A DNA stretch of 8,222 bases, from contig CACZSV010000221.1 in assembly GCA_902783925.1 (NCBI GenBank), positions 1 to 8,222 on the forward strand, written 5' to 3'. Shown in pieces: positions 1 to 6,562 of the stretch. Below the pieces are notes generated by a model, which had not been told where the DNA came from, searched no databases, and worked only from the letters and a program-made list of their open reading frames with translations. The translations under genes were made by a program, and so were the position numbers. The stretch comes from an uncultured Coriobacteriaceae bacterium (GTDB lineage Bacteria; Actinomycetota; Coriobacteriia; Coriobacteriales; QAMH01). Position 1 is the stretch's first letter. Each line of letters begins with the position of its first letter.

Positions 1-4
1 AGAG

Positions 5-2125
5 CTAATCCGAAAGTCCCATCTGGAGCAGGTATATTTCTTCGCGCATCTCACGTGCGAGATCCTGCGATATCTTGCCTGACTCGTATTTATCCTGGAT
101 CTCGTCGAGCTCGAGACGAAATGCCTCCGCCCAAACATCGCTCATACCCGCGGGTTCATCGTCCTCTGTCTGGCTTTCTTCTTTCCTGAGCTCGCCCGAT
201 TCCGTTCTCACGATCTGTGTGTCCGGCGTTTCCTCGGGCATGGCGGTGTCGATGGCGAGCGACTTGTCGAGGCTCCGCAGATTTGCCCGAAGAGTTGACA
301 GGAGCGGTTTATGCTCGCTGAGCAGGGCCAAGGCGGCTTCCGCGCGCTCCGCGTCAAGCTCTCGGCTGACCTGCTCGAGGTAGTCGACGGCGACTCGTTC
401 GACCTCTATCTTGAATTCGAGGCGCTGTCGTTCGTTTGTCGCGGTACCCGCTTGCTTTTGTATTTTACGGATCGTCGATGTCGTCTGGGCGAGAGGCTGA
501 ACCTTCGCTGCTGCCGGTGCCCCCGTTCTCTTGCGCGTGAGAATCTTGAGCATGCGCTCGATACGCTTGAGATACGCATCCCCGATGCGCCTATCGATTT
601 CGTCGGTCGCTATGGCCTGCTCGATATAGTCGCGCTGCTGCACGAGTATCTCCTGGCGCAGAAAACGTAGCTGGCGCGATGAGGCCTCTTTTCTCCTGAG
701 GGTGGCGATGCGCCGATGGTAGCTGCGCATAGCACGTCCCGTGGCCTGCTTGTTTTCTGCCGTCTGCTGGCGCTTGAGCCCGGTGATGACGTTTTCGAGC
801 ATTTCGATTTCCACAGCGGAATCGAGCTCTTCGGTATCCTGGTCGTCGCCCTTGGGCGCCAGGACCGGCACGACGTAGTTGGCGATGACGAGCGTGACTA
901 TGATAACCCCGCAGGTCAGAAAGAGTAGCAGGTCCCTTTGCGGAAACAGTTCGCCGGTGCTCAGCGTGAGGGGTATCGTGGAAGCGATGGAAAACGAGAC
1001 CGCCCCCTTGGGCCCGGAGAGCGTGGTGACGAGCGCATCGCGCACGAAGTCCGATCCGGATTCGAAACGGCCGCCTGTCTCAGGGTTTTTGGAGAGGTAA
1101 TCGCAGCCGAGCACCCAGATAAAGCGCACGCCGACGATGACGGCGGTCATGACGAGCACCATGCCGAACAGCCAGAAGAGGTCTGCGGAGTTCTCGCGCA
1201 TGGATGGAATGAGTGTGTCGGAGAGGATAAAGCCTAAATCGACGAATATCACGCCGTTGAGCACGAAGGAGATGAGGCTCCAGACGCTTTCTGAAGCCAT
1301 TGTGAGACGTGCGGAGAATTTGTAGAAGTCACGCGATTTGGGGCGTGCCACCTGCGCGAGTATGGTGAGCAAAAGACCCGAGGCGACGACGGAAATAATG
1401 CCGCTCACGTGTATGGTCTCGGCAATGAGGTAGATGACAAACGGCAAGAAGACCTCGAAGCAGACATGGAAGGTAACGGTCTCTATGCCCGCACGCCGCA
1501 CTCTCTGCATGACAAAGTAGGCGATAGCTCCCAGCGCGAGCCCCAAGACAAGGCCGCCGCCGAAGTCGATGACGAAGGTCTTTCCAGCATCGGCGATGCT
1601 GAATGCGCCGGTGACAGCCGCGGCGATGGCGAACTGGAACGAGACGACGCCCGAGGCGTCGTTGAGAAGCGCTTCTCCCGTTAAAAGCGCGCTCTGCCGC
1701 TGTTTGAGGCGAATGCTCTTGCTCATGGAGGCGACGGCGACGGCATCGGTGGGGCCGAGCGCCGCTGCAAAGGCGAACGCCGCGGCAAGCGAGACACTGG
1801 GGACGAGCACGTGGAGCACGAAACCCGCGACGAGCACGGTGGCGATCACGAGGCCGATGGCAAGCGAGAGTATGGTGTTTCTGTTAGTCCAAAGGGCGCG
1901 GTTGTTGGCGTTTCTCGATTCATCGAAGAGCAAAGGCGCGATGAACATTACCAAGAACAGGTCCGCGTCTATCGTGAGATCGCTTTCGAGGTCCATGAAC
2001 AGGTAGATGCCCACGCCTATCGCCATCTGCACAAGGGGCAGCGAAAGGCGCGGTATGAACTGTTCGAGCACTGCCGATGCCAAGATGGCCCCGAGCAGTA
2101 TAAGCGGGATGATGATGATATCCAT
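5..2125 (-). CDS. CPA1-family Na+/H+ antiporter with long cytoplasmic tail
   Basis: Membrane cation/proton exchanger (NhaP/YjcE type, COG0025-like) that would use the proton gradient to expel Na+ or K+ for pH and salt homeostasis. Numbering from the ATG at 2125 (706 aa), roughly residues 1-423 are hydrophobic, with about 12 membrane segments. Family motifs are visible: GPTDAVAVAS near 124-133, GEALLNDASG near 150-159 with the ion-binding Asn155-Asp156 pair, VSGIISVVASG near 241-251, and GPKGAVSF near 371-378, where most relatives have Arg instead of Lys. Residues from about 424 to the end form a soluble tail of about 280 aa, rich in Arg, Lys, Glu and Gln, probably helical or coiled-coil and likely regulatory. 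An in-frame GTG at 2146 would add seven residues, but it has no purine-rich site. The ATG at 2125 follows AGAGAA with nine-base spacing, so I prefer it. Transcribed divergently from uppP. The exact ion is unknown. Confidence 0.9.
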   Translation of the reverse strand: MDIIIIPLILLGAILASAVLEQFIPRLSLPLVQMAIGVGIYLFMDLESDLTIDADLFLVMFIAPLLFDESRNANNRALWTNRNTILSLAIGLVIATVLVAGFVLHVLVPSVSLAAAFAFAAALGPTDAVAVASMSKSIRLKQRQSALLTGEALLNDASGVVSFQFAIAAAVTGAFSIADAGKTFVIDFGGGLVLGLALGAIAYFVMQRVRRAGIETVTFHVCFEVFLPFVIYLIAETIHVSGIISVVASGLLLTILAQVARPKSRDFYKFSARLTMASESVWSLISFVLNGVIFVDLGFILSDTLIPSMRENSADLFWLFGMVLVMTAVIVGVRFIWVLGCDYLSKNPETGGRFESGSDFVRDALVTTLSGPKGAVSFSIASTIPLTLSTGELFPQRDLLLFLTCGVIIVTLVIANYVVPVLAPKGDDQDTEELDSAVEIEMLENVITGLKRQQTAENKQATGRAMRSYHRRIATLRRKEASSRQLRFLRQEILVQQRDYIEQAIATDEIDRRIGDAYLKRIERMLKILTRKRTGAPAAAKVQPLAQTTSTIRKIQKQAGTATNERQRLEFKIEVERVAVDYLEQVSRELDAERAEAALALLSEHKPLLSTLRANLRSLDKSLAIDTAMPEETPDTQIVRTESGELRKEESQTEDDEPAGMSDVWAEAFRLELDEIQDKYESGKISQDLAREMREEIYLLQMGLSD

Positions 2126-2156
2126 ATGCTGCGTTTCTCTTTTCACGTGTAGTTCA

Positions 2157-2186
2157 TGCTCTGGCGAGCAGACCCTGCGGGCAGGG
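2157..2186 (-). other. Two adjacent small hairpins in the antiporter leader
   Basis: Two inverted repeats stand side by side. TGCTC and GAGCA (2157-2161 and 2166-2170) pair as five bases around a four-base loop. CCCTG and CAGGG (2173-2177 and 2182-2186) pair around a loop of CGGG. Neither is followed by a T-run on either strand, so they are not intrinsic terminators. If the antiporter promoter lies near 2199-2227, both would be in its 5' leader about 30-60 bases before the start codon. Any regulatory role is inference. Confidence 0.3.
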
Positions 2187-2251
2187 CTGCACTCTACTTT
2201 AGTACCCTAGCGCATAATTCTTGTAAATTCCTTAAAACGTCTGCTTTGCGT

Positions 2252-2257
2252 TACAAT
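2252..2257 (+). promoter_or_regulatory. Candidate -10 box for uppP
   Basis: TACAAT matches the sigma-70/SigA -10 consensus at five of six positions and sits in AT-rich intergenic DNA about 43 bases before the uppP start. The -35 is poor: TTCCTT at 2228-2233 with an 18-base spacer is the best I see. TATGCT at 2265-2270 is an alternative -10. Either would drive uppP and probably the three genes after it. Confidence 0.3.
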
Positions 2258-2290
2258 TGGCGCTTATGCTACAAAGCTCAAGTGAAAAGG

Positions 2291-2310
2291 ATGTTCTTGC
2301 ATGTTCTTCG
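2291..2310 (+). repeat. 10-bp tandem repeat over the uppP start codon
   Basis: The ten-base unit ATGTTCTTGC (2291-2300) is followed at once by ATGTTCTTCG (2301-2310), identical at the first eight positions. Each copy carries an ATG, but only the second is in the uppP frame. The first copy provides the whole spacer between AAAAGG and the true start, so loss or gain of a unit would change ribosome-site spacing by ten bases. Confidence 0.6.
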
Positions 2311-3230
2311 AAGCTCTTAAAGCTTTCATCATAGGATTGGTCGAGGGTCTCACCGAATGGCTGCCCATCTCCTCGACGGGGCATATGATCTTGGTGGACG
2401 AATTCATCAAGCTCGACGTCTCGAATGAGTTCCTCGAGTTCTTCTTGGTTGTCATACAGATCGGTGCCATCCTGGCGGTCATCATCCTATATTTCACCAA
2501 GCTCAACCCGTTTTCGAGCAAGAAAAGCGCAGACGAGCGCAAGGGTACCTGGCGCCTGTGGGGCATGGTCGCCATCGGGTGCATCCCCGCTGCCGTCATC
2601 GGCATCTTGTTCGACGACTGGGTGACCGAGCACATGCACAACGCGTGGGTCGTCGCCGCCATGCTCATCGTCTACGGTGTCATATTCATCGTTCTCGAGC
2701 GCCGCAATAGAAGGCGCTACACGCAATATGTGCACGATTCGTACGCCCATCCGGAGACACCCGTCGCGCTCAATAGCGAAGGCGAGCCGGACCCGGATGC
2801 GATGTTCGCAATTCGCACAGTCGATGAAATCGACTGGAAATGCGCCATTAAAATCGGCTTGTTCCAGTGTCTGGCGATCATACCCGGCACGAGCCGCAGC
2901 GGAGCGACCATCATCGGCGGCATGCTCACAGGGTGTTCGCGCACGGCGGCGGCCGAATTCACGTTCTTCCTCGCCATACCCATTATGTTTGGATGGGGCC
3001 TGGTCAAGGCATTCAAGACATTCCTCGGCGCGGGGCTCGTCATGACCGCTTCAGAAGGCGTCGTTTTAGTCGTCGGGCTCGTCACGGCGTTCGTCGTCTC
3101 CGTCATTTCCATCAAGTTCCTCATGGGCTACATTAAGAACAACGATTTTGCTGCGTTCGGCATCTACCGTATAGTGGTCGGTGTCGTTGTGCTGGGGTAT
3201 TTCGGCCTCAAGGCCGCAGGTCTTTTCTAA
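2301..3230 (+). CDS. uppP: Undecaprenyl-diphosphatase UppP (BacA)
   Basis: Integral membrane enzyme that removes a phosphate from undecaprenyl pyrophosphate, giving the C55-P carrier reused for peptidoglycan and other wall polymers. In this family it also confers bacitracin resistance. Catalytic signatures are intact: EGLTEWLPISSTGH at residues 15-28, with Glu15, Glu19, Ser25 and His28 matching the first motif, and PGTSRSGATI at 195-204, with Arg199 as the catalytic arginine. EFTFFLAIP (219-227) is also typical. At 309 aa it is longer than the usual 265-285. The extra length is a hydrophilic loop, rich in acidic residues and proline, at about 139-172 between the two motifs. The start at 2301 follows AAAAGG (2285-2290) with ten-base spacing; the ATG at 2291 is out of frame and stops after nine codons. 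First gene of the plus-strand group; the PAP2-fold gene begins 15 bases after its stop. Confidence 0.97.
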   Translation: MFFEALKAFIIGLVEGLTEWLPISSTGHMILVDEFIKLDVSNEFLEFFLVVIQIGAILAVIILYFTKLNPFSSKKSADERKGTWRLWGMVAIGCIPAAVIGILFDDWVTEHMHNAWVVAAMLIVYGVIFIVLERRNRRRYTQYVHDSYAHPETPVALNSEGEPDPDAMFAIRTVDEIDWKCAIKIGLFQCLAIIPGTSRSGATIIGGMLTGCSRTAAAEFTFFLAIPIMFGWGLVKAFKTFLGAGLVMTASEGVVLVVGLVTAFVVSVISIKFLMGYIKNNDFAAFGIYRIVVGVVVLGYFGLKAAGLF

Positions 3231-3237
3231 AGGAAGG
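3231..3237 (+). promoter_or_regulatory. Ribosome binding site of the PAP2-fold gene
   Basis: AGGAAGG directly follows the uppP stop codon and lies eight bases before the ATG at 3246. This fixes the start and argues for joint transcription with uppP. Confidence 0.75.
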
Positions 3238-3245
3238 CAGCGCAT

Positions 3246-3857
3246 ATGGAAGCAAGCATACTCATCGCTCTCCAGACCATGCGTCTGCCTGGGCTGACGC
3301 AGATAGCCGCGCTTGTGAGCGCGCTTGGCAACTACGCTTTTGTCTGGATTGTGCTCGCCATCGTCATGCTGTTCTTTGCCGAGAGAAGGCATGTTGGCGT
3401 ATCGCTTGTTATCGCCATTGTTCTTACCGGCATCGTTGTCGGGTTCATCATCCAACCGCTCGTCGGGCGTATCCGTCCTTATGATGCCGGTATTGGCGTT
3501 TCCGCCGTGATGGGCGTGAGCAGGACGGGATTCTCGTTTCCCAGCTTCCATGCGGCGACATCGTTTGCCGCTGCAGCGGTGCTCGCGTCTTCTCTGGGGC
3601 GTCGTGCGGGTATTCCAGCGTTCATAGGCGCTGCACTCATAGCGCTTTCGCGTATGTACCTCGGCGTCGAGTACCCCACGGATATCCTGGGCGGCATCGC
3701 CATCGGCGTGCTCGTGGGCTTGGGTTCGACCTGGCTTTACAATCAGTTCTTGCATGACTTTGTACGCGACCATGTTGGCATGTCGAGCGGCAGAAACAAG
3801 AGAAAGTCGGTGGGGGAGCCAGCGCGAAAGCCCCCCGCGCGAAAACGGGTGCGCTAA
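3246..3857 (+). CDS. PAP2-fold membrane protein with altered active-site motifs
   Basis: Small integral membrane protein of 203 aa with the layout of the PAP2/PgpB/BcrC family, whose members dephosphorylate lipid phosphates such as phosphatidylglycerol phosphate or undecaprenyl pyrophosphate. About five to six hydrophobic segments are visible. The three family motifs can be placed but are altered. C1 (normally K-x6-RP) reads Q70, then R77-P78. C2 (normally PSGH) reads PSFH at 99-102, keeping His102. C3 (normally SR-x5-H-x3-D) reads S135-R136, then Glu142 and Asp146, so the usual nucleophilic His is Glu. The codons CAA and GAG are unambiguous in the given sequence. The last 30 residues are strongly basic (Lys/Arg/Pro) and probably cytoplasmic. 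It sits 15 bases after uppP with its own strong ribosome site. Fold assignment is good; phosphatase activity is doubtful. Confidence 0.88.
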   Translation: MEASILIALQTMRLPGLTQIAALVSALGNYAFVWIVLAIVMLFFAERRHVGVSLVIAIVLTGIVVGFIIQPLVGRIRPYDAGIGVSAVMGVSRTGFSFPSFHAATSFAAAAVLASSLGRRAGIPAFIGAALIALSRMYLGVEYPTDILGGIAIGVLVGLGSTWLYNQFLHDFVRDHVGMSSGRNKRKSVGEPARKPPARKRVR

Positions 3858-3881
3858 AGCGCGATGTGTGCCTTTTGGCAC
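3851..3881 (+). other. Two short inverted repeats after the PAP2-fold gene
   Basis: GCGC-TAAA-GCGC (3851-3862) spans the PAP2-fold stop codon, and GTGCC-TTTT-GGCAC (3868-3881) follows six bases later. Stems are only four and five base pairs, and no T-run follows, so neither qualifies as a rho-independent terminator. They could mildly affect readthrough or RNA stability between the two genes, but nothing proves a function. Confidence 0.25.
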
Positions 3882-3895
3882 CGAGAATACCGAAT

Positions 3896-3900
3896 AGGAG
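3896..3900 (+). promoter_or_regulatory. Ribosome binding site deciding the chorismate mutase start
   Basis: AGGAG lies seven bases before the ATG at 3908. The earlier in-frame ATG at 3866 has no comparable site and would add 14 residues unlike the family, so 3908 is the better start. Confidence 0.8.
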
Positions 3901-3907
3901 CGTATGC

Positions 3908-4186
3908 ATGGACAGCGTCCAAGAAGTTCGTGACAAAATAGACGCGCATCGTCAGGCAATCGATGCGCTCGATGCGGACATCATCCGCATCCTCAACGAG
4001 CGCGCCGAGCTTTCCCTGGCGATACGGGCGCTTAAGCCGAAGGCGGGGATGGAGCTCTACGATCCTGATCGCGAAGAGCGCATCTTCGAGAGGCTTGGCG
4101 CGCTGAGCGATGGACCCCTGCGGGCACAGGACATTCGCGCTATATACGGGGCGCTCCTCAAGGTCATGAAGGAAATACCTGCATAG
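3908..4186 (+). CDS. Chorismate mutase, monofunctional AroQ class
   Basis: Small all-helical cytoplasmic enzyme (92 aa) of the AroQ fold, which rearranges chorismate to prephenate at the branch to phenylalanine and tyrosine. By hand alignment with the E. coli P-protein mutase domain, the active-site residues fall at Arg15 (R11 in E. coli), Arg32 (R28), Lys43 (K39), Asp52 (D48), Arg55 (R51) and Glu56 (E52), within HRQAIDALD, NERAEL and YDPDREERI. The protein ends right where the last helix usually presents Ser84 and Gln88; in my alignment these become Met and Pro, with a Glu two residues before the latter. The active site is therefore close to complete but may differ at the C-terminal end. No prephenate dehydratase or ACT domain is fused. 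The gene lies 50 bases after the PAP2-fold gene and 24 bases before pcrA, in the same frame as pcrA. Aromatic-pathway neighbours are absent from the window. Confidence 0.88.
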   Translation: MDSVQEVRDKIDAHRQAIDALDADIIRILNERAELSLAIRALKPKAGMELYDPDREERIFERLGALSDGPLRAQDIRAIYGALLKVMKEIPA

Positions 4187-4210
4187 CGGGTCTATGAGAA
4201 AACGGTTAAT

Positions 4211-6526
4211 ATGCTCGATTTATCAGCTTTGAATACGGCGCAGCGCGAGGCGGTCCTTGCAACTGAGGGGCCGCTTTTGGTTCTTGCCGGGGCCGGTAGC
4301 GGCAAGACGCGTGTGCTCACGTACCGCATTGCTCACATCGTCGAGGACCTCGGATGCGATCCGTACAATATCCTCGCCGTGACCTTTACGAACAAGGCGG
4401 CTAACGAGATGCGCGAGCGTCTGGGCGCTTTGATTCCCGGCAGTCTGCGGGGGATGTGGATCTACACTTTTCACAGCATGTGTGTTCGCATTCTGCGCCG
4501 CCATGCAGAATTGCTCGGTTTCGACGAGCATTTCACCATTTACGACACCGACGACAGCAAGCGACTTATCAAAGACATCATGGCCGATTACGGCTACAGC
4601 AAAAATCGCGTCCCGGAAGCAACGGTCCGAAACCGCATCTCGTCGTCGAAAAACGAGCTCGTGGGGCCGCAGGATTACACGCCGCGCATGGGTGAGCCCA
4701 TTGACAAGGCCGTCAAGAAGATGTACGAGGCGTACCAGAAAAGGCTCAAGCGGGCGAATGCCATGGACTTTGACGACCTGCTCTTTTACGCGCATAAACT
4801 GCTGGCGGAGCATGAAGACGTGGCACGTGAGTATGGCGAGCGTTTCCGCTACATCCTCGTGGACGAATACCAGGACACGAACCGCGCCCAATACGAGATA
4901 ACCAAGTTGCTCTCGCAGGTACATGGCAACCTCATGGTCGTGGGTGACGACGATCAGTCGATTTATTCGTGGCGTGGCGCCGACCTCAGAAACATTCTCG
5001 AATTTGAGCGCGATTGGCCCGAGACCAAGACCGTGAAGCTCGAGGAGAATTACCGCTCCACGGGCACGATTCTGGCAGCGGCGAATGCCGTCATCGCGCA
5101 TAACAGCTCGCGAAAGGACAAGCGACTGTTCACGAACGGCGAGAATGGCGAGAAGATAGCCGTGTTTTTGGCTGCAGACGAACGCGACGAGGGCCGCTGG
5201 ATTGCGGGCGAGGTCGAAAAGCTGCATGCGAAAGGATGCTCGTACAACGACGTCGCCGTGTTCTACCGCACGAACGCCCAGTCGCGTATCCTCGAGGACA
5301 TGTTCTTGCGCGCCGGGGTCCCGTACCGCATTGTCGGCGGTACGCGCTTTTTCGACCGTGCCGAGATCCGCGACTGCATGGCGTATCTCAAGCTCGTCGT
5401 GAACCCCGCAGACGATGTGAGCTGCATGCGCATTATCAACACGCCCAGGCGTGGCATTGGCAAGACGACAATCGAGCGCATCTCGCTTACCGCTCTGCAA
5501 CGCGATCTGAGCTTTCTCGAGGCAGTTCGAGAAGAGGCGCTCGATCCTGCATGCAGGAGCTCGACGAAGCGCGCGCTCAGCGAGTTCTTGCAGCTCATCA
5601 ATGAGATTTCCTCGTATGTGGGAGACCTGTACACGGTTGTGGACATGATCATCGAGAAAACGCAGCTCATCGCTGCTCTCGAGGCGCAAAAGACCGATGA
5701 GGCGCAGGCCCGGATCGAAAACATACTCGAATTCAAGGGCGTGGTGCGCGATTACGTCGAGAGCCATGAGCTCGTCGTCGACACCTCGCAGGTGAATACC
5801 CAGACGGGCGAGTTCGAGAACTACCGCGCGCCGGTGCTCGCGGACTTCATGGAATGGCTCAGCCTGCGCACCGACCTCGACACCCTTGGCGAAGACGCGC
5901 AGGAAGCCGTCACGTTCATGACCGTGCATTCCGCCAAGGGCCTCGAGTTCGACGTGGTCTTCGTGGCCGGTATGGAGGAATCGATCTTCCCGCACACCGT
6001 TTCCCTGCTCGAAAATGGCGTTGAAGAGGAGCGACGCCTTGCCTATGTGGCGATAACCCGCGCGCGCAAGCGGCTCTTTCTCACGTACGCCGCGCATAGG
6101 AGAATTTTCAACGACATGCAGGCAAACGCGTGCAGCCGCTTTATCAACGAAATGCCCCAGGAGCTCCTCGCGACCGAAGGCATCGGTTCGAAGGGGATGG
6201 TCGGCTTTGGCTGGGACAAGCGTGGCGACCGTCGTGGCATATCGGGTTCCGGGCAAGGCGAGGAGATGTATGGGGGGCGCGTGTACGGCAGCGGCGGCTA
6301 TGCGCATGCGTCTTCGAGTGTAGACGATGGACCGGGCGTGCAAGCGTCGATGCAGCCCAAAGAGGCGGTTGCCTTCGAAGAAGGCGACCGTGTGGACCAC
6401 AAGACATTCGGACCCGGGCGCGTCGTAAAGGTCGACGGTGACAAGCTCGTCATCCACTTCGCGAAAAGCGGAAAGACTAAGACCCTGCTTAAGGGCTATG
6501 CCCCCATTGTGAAGGTCGAAAGCTGA
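4211..6526 (+). CDS. pcrA: ATP-dependent DNA helicase PcrA (UvrD/Rep family, SF1A)
   Basis: A 3'-to-5' DNA translocase and helicase of 771 aa, acting in nucleotide excision and mismatch repair, plasmid replication, removal of RecA filaments and handling of transcription-replication conflicts. All SF1A motifs are in order: Q motif LNTAQREAV (7-15), Walker A GAGSGKT (27-33), TFTNKAANEM (58-67), DEYQDTN (218-224), GDDDQSIYSWRGA (245-257), LEENYRS (277-283), TVHSAKGLEFD (571-581) and EEERRLAYVAITRAR (605-619). A glycine-rich flexible linker (about 660-715) leads to a C-terminal Tudor-like module (about 720-771, GDRVDHKTFGPGRVV) of the type that binds RNA polymerase in PcrA. The start at 4211 is the first in-frame ATG after the in-frame stop of the previous gene; its ribosome site (GAGAA) is weak, so translation may depend partly on coupling. 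Nothing is missing from the helicase core. Confidence 0.97.
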   Translation: MLDLSALNTAQREAVLATEGPLLVLAGAGSGKTRVLTYRIAHIVEDLGCDPYNILAVTFTNKAANEMRERLGALIPGSLRGMWIYTFHSMCVRILRRHAELLGFDEHFTIYDTDDSKRLIKDIMADYGYSKNRVPEATVRNRISSSKNELVGPQDYTPRMGEPIDKAVKKMYEAYQKRLKRANAMDFDDLLFYAHKLLAEHEDVAREYGERFRYILVDEYQDTNRAQYEITKLLSQVHGNLMVVGDDDQSIYSWRGADLRNILEFERDWPETKTVKLEENYRSTGTILAAANAVIAHNSSRKDKRLFTNGENGEKIAVFLAADERDEGRWIAGEVEKLHAKGCSYNDVAVFYRTNAQSRILEDMFLRAGVPYRIVGGTRFFDRAEIRDCMAYLKLVVNPADDVSCMRIINTPRRGIGKTTIERISLTALQRDLSFLEAVREEALDPACRSSTKRALSEFLQLINEISSYVGDLYTVVDMIIEKTQLIAALEAQKTDEAQARIENILEFKGVVRDYVESHELVVDTSQVNTQTGEFENYRAPVLADFMEWLSLRTDLDTLGEDAQEAVTFMTVHSAKGLEFDVVFVAGMEESIFPHTVSLLENGVEEERRLAYVAITRARKRLFLTYAAHRRIFNDMQANACSRFINEMPQELLATEGIGSKGMVGFGWDKRGDRRGISGSGQGEEMYGGRVYGSGGYAHASSSVDDGPGVQASMQPKEAVAFEEGDRVDHKTFGPGRVVKVDGDKLVIHFAKSGKTKTLLKGYAPIVKVES

Positions 6527-6562
6527 CAGCGAGAATATTCGGCTCATGCAGGCCTGGCGTTG

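Larger units (their letters stand above)
2126..2300. promoter_or_regulatory. Divergent intergenic region between antiporter and uppP
   Basis: This is the only sizeable non-coding stretch in the window and it must hold promoters for two genes pointing away from each other. Its middle (about 2191-2260) is clearly more AT-rich than the flanks. On the plus strand TACAAT (2252-2257) or TATGCT (2265-2270) could be the -10 for uppP. On the minus strand TTTACA (complement of 2222-2227) lies 17 bases from the weak TACTAA (complement of 2199-2204), a possible antiporter promoter. Two short inverted repeats at 2157-2186 would fall in the antiporter leader RNA. No riboswitch, tRNA or small gene is recognisable. 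Confidence 0.5.

Noticed and set aside
311..670. Plus-strand open frames within the antiporter gene (also 1569-2006 and 1811-2152)
   Set aside because: They overlap conserved antiporter sequence in other frames and show no family motif.
2291..2320. Nine-codon reading frame from the ATG at 2291 overlapping the uppP start
   Set aside because: The purine-rich AAAAGG abuts this ATG with no spacer, so efficient initiation is unlikely; the ATG arises from the tandem repeat.
3868..3881. GTGCC-TTTT-GGCAC hairpin as a terminator after the PAP2-fold gene
   Set aside because: The stem is only five base pairs and no T-run follows; the four Ts are in the loop.
3866..3907. Upstream in-frame ATG extending the chorismate mutase by 14 residues
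   Set aside because: No ribosome site before it, while AGGAG stands at proper distance from the ATG at 3908; the added residues do not look like the family.
3066..3959. Open frame of 297 codons opposite the PAP2-fold gene
   Set aside because: Also codon-aligned with the real gene; its product is His/Arg/Asp-rich with no recognisable domain, and no ribosome site was evident.
6533..6540. GAATATTC palindrome after pcrA as an operator
   Set aside because: Eight bases is too short to be significant alone, and no second copy or known operator match is visible.
4223..6547. Open frame of 774 codons on the strand opposite pcrA
   Set aside because: It is exactly codon-aligned with pcrA and exists because pcrA avoids TTA, CTA and TCA codons. 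Its translation matches no family I recognise, while the plus strand has every helicase motif.
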